The position numbers were made by a program, and so were the translations under genes. The notes below the pieces were generated by a model. That model saw only the letters and a list, made by a program, of their open reading frames with translations. It had not been told where the DNA came from and did no database searches. Source: Ferruginibacter sp. (GTDB lineage Bacteria > Bacteroidota > Bacteroidia > Chitinophagales > Chitinophagaceae). Taken from it: a DNA stretch of 64,000 bases. Of the stretch, positions 8,078 through 16,866 are shown one piece after another. The stretch covers positions 62,001 through 126,000 of the forward strand of contig JACMLJ010000051.1 in assembly GCA_014379625.1 (NCBI GenBank), given 5' to 3'. Positions within the stretch are counted from its first letter, which is position 1; every line of letters begins with the position of its first letter.

Positions 8078-9340
8078 TTAGGTTGTCTGCCCCGGTGTGG
8101 GCAGAGGGCCTTTTAATATCTGTAACATCGTACCAAACAAAACTTCGGCACCCAATGCAAGGTCTTCGTAAGAAGCGTATTCTAATGGGTTGTGACTGAT
8201 ACCGTCTTTGCACCGGATAAAGATCATTCCATAATCGCAGGCATAAGACAAGGCCAGCGCATCGTGAAAAGGGCCGCTCATTAATTCGGGCGCATTCAAT
8301 CCCACGGCCCGGCATTCCGAATGGATCATCTCTTTTATCCAACCGGCACAATAACGGGGTTCGCTATTGGTATCTTCAGTAATATCATATTTCAGTGAAT
8401 GCTTTTGCGTTATGGTTTCAATACGGTCCCTCAATTCCTTTTCGTACCGGTTACGCCTTTCCAGGTCAATATCCCTTAAGTCAACCGTAAAGGTTACTTC
8501 CTCGGGGATGATATTGCGTGAAGCAGGGAATACATTTAAGGTACCTACCGTACCTACAGTTGGTGCGCCGGGCACCTGTGTTGCGATCTGGTTGAGTGCA
8601 ACTATTATTTCTGCAGCGCCTACAAGGGCGTCTTTGCGAATGGCCATCGGTACAGATCCGGTATGCCCAGCCATACCTTTAAGCTTTACGGTTAGCCATA
8701 GCGGACCCGAGATACCGGATACCACACCCAGCGGGTGGTTAGCCAAATCCAAAATAGGACCCTGTTCAATGTGTAACTCAAGAAAACAAAAAATACTGCC
8801 GGGAGCATATTCCGACTCTTTAAATTTGGCAGTATCGCAACCAAAATCTTTCAATGCCTGTTCCCTCGTGATGCCATCCTTATCTGTTCTTTGCAACTCT
8901 CCCGCCTCCAGTTTTCCTAAAATACCCCTTGAGCCAAAAAGCCCCTTGTTAAATCGCCAGCCTTCTTCATCCGCAAAAGAAATCACTTCAATACTTCTTT
9001 GGGGTTTAATTTCATTTTGAGTGAGTGTGGCAACTGCTTCAATAGCGCAAAGCACACCCGCCACGCCATCAAAGCGGCCGCCATAGGGTTGAGAATCCAG
9101 GTGGGAGCCCATCATCAGCACGGGTAATGCAGGATCTGTTCCTTCCAGTTTTCCAACCAGGTTTCCGAAGTTGTCAATCCTTGTTTCCATACCGGCTTCC
9201 CTCATCCATGCGGCGGCGATTTCAAAACCCTGTTTTTCTAATGGGGTCATGGTTGGTCTGCAGGTACCGGTTTCGCCGATTTTTCCTATCTCGCTCATTG
9301 CTTCAAAATGCTGTTGAAGGCGGTTGGGGTTTATTTTCAT
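8078..9340 (-). CDS. M20-family Zn-dependent amidohydrolase (allantoate/N-carbamoyl amino acid hydrolase type)
   Basis: A 420-aa dinuclear-zinc hydrolase of the AllC/HyuC group, which cleaves N-carbamoyl or ureido amide bonds. Metal-site motifs are visible: GSHLDSQPYGGRFDGVAGV (residues about 79-97), SFADEEGWRF, FLELHIEQGP, and the C-terminal SGPFHDALALSYACDYGMIF. The lid/dimer domain carries GMAGHTGSVPMAIRKDAL. The precise substrate (allantoate, ureidoglycine, carbamoyl-beta-alanine or carbamoyl amino acid) cannot be set because no purine or pyrimidine catabolic gene is adjacent. The length and start (MKINPNRLQQHFEAMSEIG) agree with the family. Confidence 0.9.
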   Translation of the reverse strand: MKINPNRLQQHFEAMSEIGKIGETGTCRPTMTPLEKQGFEIAAAWMREAGMETRIDNFGNLVGKLEGTDPALPVLMMGSHLDSQPYGGRFDGVAGVLCAIEAVATLTQNEIKPQRSIEVISFADEEGWRFNKGLFGSRGILGKLEAGELQRTDKDGITREQALKDFGCDTAKFKESEYAPGSIFCFLELHIEQGPILDLANHPLGVVSGISGPLWLTVKLKGMAGHTGSVPMAIRKDALVGAAEIIVALNQIATQVPGAPTVGTVGTLNVFPASRNIIPEEVTFTVDLRDIDLERRNRYEKELRDRIETITQKHSLKYDITEDTNSEPRYCAGWIKEMIHSECRAVGLNAPELMSGPFHDALALSYACDYGMIFIRCKDGISHNPLEYASYEDLALGAEVLFGTMLQILKGPLPTPGQTT

Positions 9341-9665
9341 GATGATTTTGTTTATATAAATTCTTTAAAGTCGCCGGTTAAATTAAACAATCACCGGGGA
9401 ACTGCAACCCTCTTTATTTAAATGGATTGATTGTAACCTACGATGCAGGAAAGGCATGGAACATTGTATGTAAACTGATATTAATTGTTGATGAAGATAA
9501 TGAAAATGCTGAATAAGGGAAGGCAGATAAAGAAGACAGAATTTTGAAATATCAATAAAAGTTTGAAGTAAACAAGGCTAATTAAAATAAATGATATTAC
9601 GCACAATCTTCTTCCTTCCTGCTTGTTACACATTTGAAGAACTAAGAGTATCTTAGTACCTGTAA
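9341..9665. other. divergent intergenic region without recognised features
   Basis: About 330 bases between the divergent amidohydrolase gene and the molybdenum cofactor cluster. A short frame from ATG 9591 is in register with mocA but is closed by TAG at 9654 and TAA at 9663. No convincing promoter, hairpin or other gene was seen. Confidence 0.5.
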
Positions 9666-9677
9666 ACTAATATTATT

Positions 9678-10313
9678 ATTATAGGTAACGAGCATATTGC
9701 AGGTTCTTTTGGCATTATTTTACTTGCCGCAGGGGCATCTTCCCGTTTGGGAAAACCCAAGCAATTACTTTTTTTTGAAGGTAAAACCCTTTTGCAGCAT
9801 GGTGTGCAGGTGGCGATTGATACCCGGATAAAACCAATTATTACCGTATTGGGAGCCAATGCTGGTATGTTAATGAAGGAGGTGGAAAATAAAGAGGTAC
9901 AGGTTATCGTAAACAATTTGTGGACTGAAGGAATGGCATCCTCTATCCGGTGCGGGTTAAAGAAATTACTGGAGATTGCGCCTGGGGCGGATGCAGCCAT
10001 CTTTATGGTTTGTGATCAACCCTTTGTTACCTCAAAATTGATTGAGGAACTGGTGGCAAAATATAAGGAGACAGGTAAACCGGTCATTGCCAGTTATTAT
10101 GAAAACAGTATGGGCACGCCCGCTTTATTTGATAAAACTATATTTGCTGCATTGTTGTTGTTAAAAGGGGATACCGGGGCAAAAAAAATTATGAAGGAAA
10201 ACCCGCATCAGGTAACGACGGTTAATTTTCCTTTGGGCAATATTGATATTGATACCAATGAAGATTATAAGCGGCTGTTAAAGCCTCAACCACCCGCTCC
10301 AAAGCAGGGGTAA
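9678..10313 (+). CDS. mocA: molybdenum cofactor cytidylyltransferase / MobA-like nucleotidyltransferase
   Basis: A nucleotidyltransferase of the MobA/MocA fold that attaches a nucleotide to molybdenum cofactor. The NTP-binding signature GIILLAAGASSRLGKPKQ is encoded at 9711-9764; further motifs are VNNLWTEGMASSIRCGL and CDQPFVTSKLIEELV, with GDTGAKKIM near the end. The start is a problem: a TTG at 9747 would delete most of the signature, and the open frame back to the stop at 9663 has no ATG, GTG or TTG. An ATT at 9678 (or another near-cognate codon in 9672-9696) fits the family length. It heads the cofactor cluster. Family confidence is high, start confidence low. Confidence 0.8.
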   Translation: MIGNEHIAGSFGIILLAAGASSRLGKPKQLLFFEGKTLLQHGVQVAIDTRIKPIITVLGANAGMLMKEVENKEVQVIVNNLWTEGMASSIRCGLKKLLEIAPGADAAIFMVCDQPFVTSKLIEELVAKYKETGKPVIASYYENSMGTPALFDKTIFAALLLLKGDTGAKKIMKENPHQVTTVNFPLGNIDIDTNEDYKRLLKPQPPAPKQG

Positions 10314-10421
10314 AGTGCAGGCGCGTGAAAAATTGGGCACCACGCAGATAAGTATGTAGTGCAACTGTTATTGCTGCACATAATCAAATTGTTAAGCGGA
10401 TTAAATTTATTTTATTCAATG

Positions 10422-11399
10422 ATGCTGGATTCTTTTGGACGTGACCACAATTATTTGCGCATATCCCTCACGGATAATTGCAACCTCCGCTGCTTTTACT
10501 GTATGCCCGAAGAGGATTACGAGTTTACGCCTGCATCGCGGCTGATGCAATTCGATGAAATAGAAGCCATCGCTAAAATATTTGTAGCTGAAGGCGTAAA
10601 TAAAATACGACTGACAGGTGGTGAACCCTTAGTGAGAAAGGATGCTGATAAAATTATACTGTCTTTATCGAAATTACCGGTAACGCTAACACTAACTACC
10701 AACGGTACACGCCTGCACGAATATGTGGAAGTATTGAAACAGGCAAATATCAAATCACTCAATATCAGCCTGGACACTTTGCAAGCCGATAAGTTCCTGC
10801 TGCTCACCCGGCGGGATCAATTCAGGCAGGTGTATGATAATATTCACCGGTTGATCAGCAACGGCTTTCATGTAAAAGTGAACGTGGTGGCTATGAAAGG
10901 AATGAATGACACGGAGATCAATGATTTTATTGAATGGACAAAAGACACACCCGTTCATGTACGGTTTATCGAGTTTATGCCTTTCAGCGGAAACAAATGG
11001 ACGAGCAATAAGGTTTTTACCTGGCAACAAATATTAGCAGTTGTGAAATCAAAATACCCGGTGGTCCGTTTAACGGACGAAAAACATGACACTGCGAAAA
11101 AATACACCGTGCCGGGGCATGCCGGAACTTTCGCGGTGATCAGCACCATGACCTCGCCTTTTTGCAGCGGATGCAACCGGATGCGGTTAACGGCAGATGG
11201 AAAAATGAAGAACTGCCTGTTCTCAAAAGAAGAAACCGACCTGCTCACTACCTTCCGCAACGGTGACGACATAGTGCCTTTGATACAACAAAGTATTGGA
11301 AGTAAAGCCAAAGAATTAGGCGGCCAGTTTACGGCAGACTTTGAACAGGTGCATGCAGAAGAAATACATAACAGGAGTATGATCACTATCGGCGGCTAA
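10422..11399 (+). CDS. moaA: GTP 3',8-cyclase MoaA
   Basis: Radical SAM enzyme catalysing the first step of molybdopterin synthesis, from GTP towards cyclic pyranopterin with MoaC. The N-terminal cluster motif CNLRCFYC (C20, C24, C27 from ATG 10422), GGEPL, and the C-terminal second cluster region CSGCNRMRL...KNC are present, and the protein ends in the conserved GG (MITIGG). I take ATG 10422 (MLDSFGRDHNYLRISLTDNC, 325 aa), the normal family start; an earlier start at 10359 adds a 21-residue hydrophobic stretch unlike MoaA. moeA follows after 17 bases. Confidence 0.95.
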   Translation: MLDSFGRDHNYLRISLTDNCNLRCFYCMPEEDYEFTPASRLMQFDEIEAIAKIFVAEGVNKIRLTGGEPLVRKDADKIILSLSKLPVTLTLTTNGTRLHEYVEVLKQANIKSLNISLDTLQADKFLLLTRRDQFRQVYDNIHRLISNGFHVKVNVVAMKGMNDTEINDFIEWTKDTPVHVRFIEFMPFSGNKWTSNKVFTWQQILAVVKSKYPVVRLTDEKHDTAKKYTVPGHAGTFAVISTMTSPFCSGCNRMRLTADGKMKNCLFSKEETDLLTTFRNGDDIVPLIQQSIGSKAKELGGQFTADFEQVHAEEIHNRSMITIGG

Positions 11400-11416
11400 C
11401 GAATATTTACATCAAC

Positions 11417-12604
11417 ATGATAACAGTAGAGGACGCCAAAAAATTAATACAGGAACAGGCAGGCCCGCTTATCCCGGTGACAGAAACACTCACACAGGCA
11501 GCAGGAATGGTGCTTGCGGCGGATATATTTTCTACCCTGGATATACCCGCATTCAACCAGTCTTCCATGGATGGATACGCATTTTCTTTCAGTGGATGGC
11601 AAACCCATACAACATTACAAATAGCCGGGGAAATGCAGGCGGGATCAAATGAAACGATCGCCTTTTCTTCTGAACAGGCGATACGAATATTTACCGGGGC
11701 ACCCGTACCCGAAGGCGCCGACACAGTTGTGATGCAGGAAAAGGTAACCACCGAAAACGGCAAACTGATCATACAGGATGAGCGTTTATCCCCTGGCGGA
11801 AATGTAAGGCTTCAAGGCTCGGAAATAAAATCGGGTGCGCTGGCACTGGCAGCAGGAACTTTTTTATCACCGGCGGCAATTGGTTTTTTGGCGGGTATCG
11901 GTATTACTACAGTGGAGGTATACCGGAAACCCATTGTCAGCATAATTGTTACGGGAAAAGAATTACAGCAACCGGGCAATCCCCTGCAATATGGACAGGT
12001 ATATGAATCCAATTCAGTTACGCTTACCGCAGCACTACGGCAAATAAATATCCGGGATGTAAAAGTATCTCTGGCGGATGATGACCTGGTTATTTTAAAA
12101 ACAATACTGGAGCTGGTAATGAAAGAAAGCGATGTTGTTTTGTTAACCGGTGGCATCAGTGTGGGCGACTACGATTTTGTACTGGAGGCAGTTTCGCAAT
12201 GCGGTGTAAAAAAAATATTTCACCGGGTAAAACAACGGCCAGGTAAACCATTGTACTTTGGCAAAAAAAACCATCAGTTGGTATTCGGGTTACCCGGCAA
12301 CCCATCTTCGGTACTTACCTGCTTTTACGAATATGTGCTGCCTGCCTTACAAAAACTAAGTAACCATACAAATAACGGATTAAAAATATTGCAGGCGCCC
12401 CTGGCAAAATCATTTCAAAAACCTGAGGGGCTCACCCATTTTTTGAAAGGTTTTTATGACGGCGAAAAAGTAAGGGCATTAGATGCGCAGGAAAGTTACC
12501 GCCTGAGCTCATTTGCCAGGGCCAATTGTCTTATAAAGATAGATGAAGACACAACACATTGCGATGAGCAGGAAAATGTGGAAATACATTTATTACCTGA
12601 ATAG
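11417..12604 (+). CDS. moeA: molybdopterin molybdenumtransferase MoeA
   Basis: Inserts molybdate into adenylylated molybdopterin. At 395 aa it has the four-domain MoeA length. Seen: TLDIPAFNQSSMDGYAF (N-terminal signature), FTGAPVPEGADTVVMQE, SIIVTGKEL, YESNSVTLTAALRQ, the molybdopterin-binding TGGISVGDYDFV, and GLPGNPSSVLTCFYEYVLP. It starts 17 bases after moaA and ends nine bases before the transporter gene, which supports cotranscription. Confidence 0.95.
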   Translation: MITVEDAKKLIQEQAGPLIPVTETLTQAAGMVLAADIFSTLDIPAFNQSSMDGYAFSFSGWQTHTTLQIAGEMQAGSNETIAFSSEQAIRIFTGAPVPEGADTVVMQEKVTTENGKLIIQDERLSPGGNVRLQGSEIKSGALALAAGTFLSPAAIGFLAGIGITTVEVYRKPIVSIIVTGKELQQPGNPLQYGQVYESNSVTLTAALRQINIRDVKVSLADDDLVILKTILELVMKESDVVLLTGGISVGDYDFVLEAVSQCGVKKIFHRVKQRPGKPLYFGKKNHQLVFGLPGNPSSVLTCFYEYVLPALQKLSNHTNNGLKILQAPLAKSFQKPEGLTHFLKGFYDGEKVRALDAQESYRLSSFARANCLIKIDEDTTHCDEQENVEIHLLPE

Positions 12605-12613
12605 TTAATTTAC

Positions 12614-13354
12614 ATGCCCGATAGCATTATTTTATTTTACGGATTATTGTTCCTGGTAGCATTTTTATATGCATCGGTAGGGCATGGTGGGGCAAGCGGC
12701 TATCTTGCATTGATGGCCATTTTCAGCATTGCACCGGAAGTGATGAAGCCAACTGCGCTCCTATTGAATTTATTTGTATCGCTCACTTCCTTTATACAGT
12801 TTTACCGGGGCAAACACTTTCTCTGGAAAATATTTTTACCGCTGGCGCTGGCCTCTGTACCCCTGGCGTTTATTGGAGGTTTAGTGGTGGTGGACGGATC
12901 GGTTTACAAAAAGATGCTGGGGTTGCTGCTGCTCATTCCGGTGGCACGTTTTTTATTTTTTAGTAATACGCCGGCAAGTGAATTGAAAAAATCAAACCCC
13001 GTATTGTCAATGTTTATAGGCGCTGCCATTGGGTTCCTTTCCGGGCTGATCGGTATTGGCGGGGGTATTATTTTATCACCCGTACTGTTATTTTTAAAAT
13101 GGACGGATCAAAAACAAACAGCCGCTATCAGTGCTTTGTTTATTTTTGTAAATTCATTATCGGGCCTGGCCGGGCAGCTTACCAAGGGAATTCACTTCAG
13201 TGCAAATATGGTTTGGTATGTGGCGATAGCATTTGCGGGCGGCTTATTCGGCGCTTATTTTGGAGCGCTGCGCTTTAAACAAACCATCTTGAAAAATGTG
13301 CTGGCGGTTGTTTTGTTACTGGCAGCTTTTAAATTGTTATTTACGCATGCCTGA
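12614..13354 (+). CDS. TauE/SafE-family sulfite/anion exporter
   Basis: A 246-aa polytopic membrane protein with about eight hydrophobic segments. Characteristic motifs are ASVGHGGASGYLALMAIF in the first half and FLSGLIGIGGGIILSPVLLF at the start of the second, the repeated glycine-rich signature of TauE/SafE permeases. The family exports sulfite, sulfoacetate or other small anions. Its location inside the cofactor cluster, next to a sulfite-oxidase-fold protein, suggests a role in handling sulfite, thiosulfate or an oxyanion, but transport of molybdate cannot be excluded from sequence. Confidence 0.88.
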   Translation: MPDSIILFYGLLFLVAFLYASVGHGGASGYLALMAIFSIAPEVMKPTALLLNLFVSLTSFIQFYRGKHFLWKIFLPLALASVPLAFIGGLVVVDGSVYKKMLGLLLLIPVARFLFFSNTPASELKKSNPVLSMFIGAAIGFLSGLIGIGGGIILSPVLLFLKWTDQKQTAAISALFIFVNSLSGLAGQLTKGIHFSANMVWYVAIAFAGGLFGAYFGALRFKQTILKNVLAVVLLLAAFKLLFTHA

Positions 13355-13534
13355 TGGTTCCCGTCATTATTTGGGAAATTATCAAAAACGTAATCGAAGG
13401 ATGATGAACCAGGCCTTCTAATTTCAATTAAGCATCGTTGCGTCGCACTCGTGTACGGCATACCAATGGGGAACTTTACCCACCTTGTATTTTTAGCAAT
13501 GCCGTACTTTATTAATTATGCCAAAAAAATAAAT

Positions 13535-14047
13535 ATGAAAAAAATATTCACTGCTATTTTCATTCTTGCTTATGCCGGGTTAATGGCCCAAAATACAACT
13601 GCCACCACAGAAAGTTTTATGGTGGAAGGAAGTGTAAAACAATCACAAACATTTTCTTTGCAAGATTTGGTTGGTTTGCCAACATTGGAGATAGACAGCA
13701 TTGTAATCACCAATCATTTGCTTGAAAGAAAGAGCACCCTAAAAAATATAAAGGGCGTATTATTAAAAGACGTTTTGGGTAAAATAACTATTGACCAGGC
13801 AAGTCCAAAATTATTAAGCGAATACTATATTGTATGCATAGCTGCGGATAATTATAAAGTTGTTTTCTCCTGGAACGAAATCTTCAACAATGAAACAGGC
13901 AGGCATGTAATGATCATAACAGAACAAGGAGGAAAAAAGGTAACATCGATGGAGAACCGTATTGCGGTACTATCCCCAACTGACGAAGCTACCGGCAGAA
14001 GATATGTAAAAGGGCTGCAAAAAATAATCATTGAAAGGGTGCGGTAA
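13535..14047 (+). CDS. exported small sulfite-oxidase-fold (molybdopterin-dependent oxidoreductase-like) protein
   Basis: A 170-aa protein with a Sec signal peptide (MKKIFTAIFILAYAGLMAQ). The mature part looks like the Oxidored_molyb / SUOX fold: GSVKQSQTFSLQDLVGLP, NIKGVLLKDVLGKI, YYIVCIAADNYKVVFSWNEIFN. The conserved cysteine that ligates molybdenum in true sulfite oxidases is not in an obvious place, so it may bind cofactor differently or be non-catalytic. I use ATG 13535 because it opens the signal peptide; the earlier ATG 13451 adds 28 non-matching residues. It is the only possible cofactor user in the cluster. Confidence 0.75.
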   Translation: MKKIFTAIFILAYAGLMAQNTTATTESFMVEGSVKQSQTFSLQDLVGLPTLEIDSIVITNHLLERKSTLKNIKGVLLKDVLGKITIDQASPKLLSEYYIVCIAADNYKVVFSWNEIFNNETGRHVMIITEQGGKKVTSMENRIAVLSPTDEATGRRYVKGLQKIIIERVR

Positions 14048-14055
14048 ATTTTGCA

Positions 14056-14088
14056 AAACCTCACAGGTTTTAAAAACCTGTGAGGTTT
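14056..14088. repeat. 33-bp perfect palindromic hairpin
   Basis: AAACCTCACAGGTTTT (14056-14071) and its exact complement (14073-14088) flank a single A. It lies 9 bases after the stop at 14047 and before moaD. It may act as a terminator or processing site, but the A-T-rich centre and lack of a T-run outside make it look more like a dispersed palindromic repeat. Confidence 0.7.
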
Positions 14089-14126
14089 AACGTTACATGC
14101 ATTTCAATCAAAAGCGAATAAGAATT

Positions 14127-14360
14127 ATGAAAGTAAATATCATATTATTTGGACAGCTTACTGATATTACCGGCGCCGATACGGTTACACTGGAGAACAT
14201 TTTGGATACCGATAATTTAGTTTCAACACTACATAAATCTTATCCTGCATTCATCCATTCAAAATATGTAATTGCAGTGGACAAAAAAGTCATTTCAGAA
14301 AACACGCCCCTGTTAAACAATTGCACCGTAGCTTTATTACCACCGTTTTCTGGCGGATAA
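14127..14360 (+). CDS. moaD: molybdopterin synthase small subunit MoaD
   Basis: A 77-aa ubiquitin-like sulfur carrier (MKVNIILFGQLTDITG from ATG 14127) ending in the required diglycine, PPFSGG. The C-terminal glycine is adenylylated and thiocarboxylated by the MoeB-type protein encoded one base downstream, then donates sulfur to precursor Z with MoaE. An upstream in-frame ATG at 14097 would add ten residues and is less likely. Confidence 0.93.
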   Translation: MKVNIILFGQLTDITGADTVTLENILDTDNLVSTLHKSYPAFIHSKYVIAVDKKVISENTPLLNNCTVALLPPFSGG

Positions 14361-14361
14361 A

Positions 14362-15480
14362 ATGAAAACCGATCACATATCATACGAAAGATACCAGCGC
14401 CAGATTATCTTAAAAGAATTTGGCGAGGCCGGGCAGCTAAAATTATTACAATCAAAAGTATTGGTAGTTGGTGCTGGTGGGCTTGGGTGCCCTGCCTTGC
14501 AATACCTGGCAGCAGCCGGTGTTGGCAATATCGGAATTGCAGATGATGATGTGATTTCGCTTTCCAATCTTCACCGCCAGGTATTGTATAGTACTTTTGA
14601 TATTGGATTTTCAAAAGCCGAAAAAGCAAAACAAAGTTTAACCAGGTTAAATCCGGGTATCCATATCACTGCCTATAATGAAAGGCTTACCACCCAAAAT
14701 GCACTGGCCATCATCGCTCCCTATGATATCGTGATTGACGGAACAGATAATTTTGCATCGCGTTACTTAGTGAATGATGCCTGTGTATTGCTGAATAAAC
14801 CATTGGTGTATGGTGCCGTTTCACAGTTTGAGGGGCAGGTTGCGGTATTTAATTGTAAAAATAAAAAAGGCGATATTCCTGTCAATTACCGTGACCTGTT
14901 TCCGCAACCACCTAAAGATGGCGAAGTACTAAACTGCGCGGAATCAGGCGTGCTGGGGGTTTTGCCGGGCATAATTGGCACCATGCAGGCGAATGAAACC
15001 ATTAAACTGATCATAGGTATGGGCAAGGCGCTGATCAATTCGCTGTTAACCTACAATGCATTCAACAACCGCGTGTACGAAGTTTTATTAACCGCATTAA
15101 AAGAAACCAGCCTGCTGATACCTGCAACAAAGGCAGCGTTTGAACAAATGGATTACGACTGGCTTTGTTCTTCCACCAACCGGCGGTTTGAAATAGATGG
15201 TGCTGGTTTTGATGATTTGCTTAATTTAACTGATGTAGATATTATTGATGTCAGGGAGCCTGGTGAATTGCCTTTGCCAACAGGATTCAATTATACGCAA
15301 ATACCCCTGTCGCAATTCAAAGAAAAGATAACTACTATTAAAAGCGATACAGTAATTGTATTTTGCCAGTCAGGGAAAAGAAGTTTGCAGGCTGCTCAAT
15401 GGTTATTTGATACATTTGGCGAATCAAAAAAAATATTCAGTTTGCAGGGCGGCATCCCTGCCTGGTTAAAACAGGTTTAA
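14362..15480 (+). CDS. moeB: MoeB/ThiF-type adenylyltransferase with C-terminal rhodanese domain
   Basis: E1-like enzyme that activates the MoaD C-terminus and delivers sulfur. Residues 1-250 form the adenylation domain: nucleotide loop GAGGLGCP (37-44), DDDVISLSNLHRQ (61-73), DGTDNFASR (126-134). The zinc-ligand CxxC is replaced by NYRD (175-178) and the second cysteine pair is also absent; C192 remains in NCAESGVLG. Residues about 275-372 are a rhodanese domain with active-site loop CQSGKRS (C335). The fusion thus combines activation and sulfur transfer, like MOCS3. It may also serve ThiS; no thiamine genes are in the window. Confidence 0.92.
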   Translation: MKTDHISYERYQRQIILKEFGEAGQLKLLQSKVLVVGAGGLGCPALQYLAAAGVGNIGIADDDVISLSNLHRQVLYSTFDIGFSKAEKAKQSLTRLNPGIHITAYNERLTTQNALAIIAPYDIVIDGTDNFASRYLVNDACVLLNKPLVYGAVSQFEGQVAVFNCKNKKGDIPVNYRDLFPQPPKDGEVLNCAESGVLGVLPGIIGTMQANETIKLIIGMGKALINSLLTYNAFNNRVYEVLLTALKETSLLIPATKAAFEQMDYDWLCSSTNRRFEIDGAGFDDLLNLTDVDIIDVREPGELPLPTGFNYTQIPLSQFKEKITTIKSDTVIVFCQSGKRSLQAAQWLFDTFGESKKIFSLQGGIPAWLKQV

Positions 15481-15490
15481 CACCACTGAC

Positions 15491-15934
15491 ATGACAGATA
15501 GAAAACCAAAAAATATATTTGTTGCAGGGCCAATCGCACCTGCATTTATTGGAGAAAGTATCGGGCACCACGCTTCAAAAACCAATATCGGCGGCCATAG
15601 TATTTTCCTCGGCCAGGTAAGGGCAGATATGATCAATGACCAACCAGTAAAAGCTATTGAATACAGTACCTATGAAGCAATGGCCCTTGAAAAAATGCAC
15701 GAAATACGGGAAGCCATTTTCAGTAAATACGCCCTCACCTGTATGCATGTGTACCATAGCCTGGGAAGGGTTGGCGCAGGGGAGATATCGCTATTTGTGT
15801 TCACTTCCTCCGCACACCGCAAAGCGGCGATGGATGCCTGTGCCGAGACCGTAGAAAGAATAAAATCAGAATTGCCCGTATGGGGAAAAGAATTGTTTGA
15901 CAATGAAAGCTATCAATGGAAGGAGAATAAATAA
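15491..15934 (+). CDS. moaE: molybdopterin synthase catalytic subunit MoaE
   Basis: Large subunit of molybdopterin synthase, which puts two sulfurs from MoaD onto precursor Z. At 147 aa it is of normal length. Visible: the GGHSIFLGQVRAD core, AIEYSTYEAMALEKM, MHVYHSLGRVGAGEISLFVFTSSAHRKAAMDAC and the C-terminal lysine region VERIKSELPVWGKELF. It follows moeB by ten bases and ends two bases before the moaCB start, so translation is likely coupled. Confidence 0.95.
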   Translation: MTDRKPKNIFVAGPIAPAFIGESIGHHASKTNIGGHSIFLGQVRADMINDQPVKAIEYSTYEAMALEKMHEIREAIFSKYALTCMHVYHSLGRVGAGEISLFVFTSSAHRKAAMDACAETVERIKSELPVWGKELFDNESYQWKENK

Positions 15935-15936
15935 TC

Positions 15937-16848
15937 ATGGTAAACATAACACATAAAAATAACAGCCTGCGAAAAGCCATCGCCACGGCAACCCTTACCG
16001 TATCAAATCCAGCGACCATCGAGGCTATCCAAAATAATAAAGTCCCCAAAGGAGATGTATTTGAATTCTCACGGGCGGCAGGTTTGCTGGGCATAAAAAA
16101 AACAAGCGATGTAATTCCTGATTGCCATCCCTTACCGGTAGAATATGCCGCCATCACGTACCAGGTTGACGGGTTAAGCATTTTAATCACGGTGGAAGTG
16201 CATACCATTTACAAAACCGGCGTGGAGGTGGAAGCCATGCATGGTGCTGCCGTAACTGCCTTAACGATGTACGATATGTTAAAGCCATTGGACAAGGGAG
16301 TGGAAATATCATCGGTGCGGTTGCAAAGCAAAACCGGTGGGAAAACGGACCTCAAAAATGACCTGGCAAATGAACTGCGCTGTGCCGTAGTAGTTTGTTC
16401 CGATACGGTTGCCGCAGGCAAAAAAAAAGACAGTTCAGGTGAAAGGGTCATTCAAAAATTAGCACAGTATAACCTGTTGACCCACTCCTATACAACTATT
16501 CCGGATGATTTTTCCACCATCCAGGCAACTGCCAAACAGTTGAGTGAAGATGGATTTAACCTGGTGCTTTTCACCGGGGGAACCGGGCTTTCACCAAGAG
16601 ACCTTACACCTGATGCGATCGCGCCATTGTTAGACCGGGAAATCCCCGGCATTATGGAAGCAGCCCGTAATTATGGACAGCAGCGAACAGCTTTCGCCAT
16701 GCTGTCGAGAGGGATTGCCGGGTTTATTAAAAACACATTGGTGATCACATTGCCCGGATCGCCAAAAGGGGTAGAAGAAACAATGGATGCTTTGTTTCCC
16801 TATGTGCTGCATGTGTTTAGAGTGGCGGATGGTATGCGGCACGATTGA
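15937..16848 (+). CDS. moaCB: bifunctional MoaC-MoaB fusion protein
   Basis: One 303-aa chain with two cofactor enzymes. Residues 1-138 are MoaC (cyclic pyranopterin monophosphate synthase): KGDVFEFSRAAG with K38, DCHPLP, VEVEAMHGAAVTALTMYDM and SKTGGK (131-136). Residues about 147-303 are MoaB/Mog: VVCSDTVAAGKKKDSSG, FTGGTGLSPRDLTPDA (212-227), and TLPGSPKGVEETM (271-283). The linker is only about ten residues. It gives MoaC the partner for MoaA and MoaB the adenylylation step before MoeA. Such fusions are known in Bacteroidota. It is the last gene of the cluster and is convergent with the next gene, 18 bases away. Confidence 0.94.
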   Translation: MVNITHKNNSLRKAIATATLTVSNPATIEAIQNNKVPKGDVFEFSRAAGLLGIKKTSDVIPDCHPLPVEYAAITYQVDGLSILITVEVHTIYKTGVEVEAMHGAAVTALTMYDMLKPLDKGVEISSVRLQSKTGGKTDLKNDLANELRCAVVVCSDTVAAGKKKDSSGERVIQKLAQYNLLTHSYTTIPDDFSTIQATAKQLSEDGFNLVLFTGGTGLSPRDLTPDAIAPLLDREIPGIMEAARNYGQQRTAFAMLSRGIAGFIKNTLVITLPGSPKGVEETMDALFPYVLHVFRVADGMRHD

Positions 16849-16866
16849 ATCTTAACCCGGGAAAAC

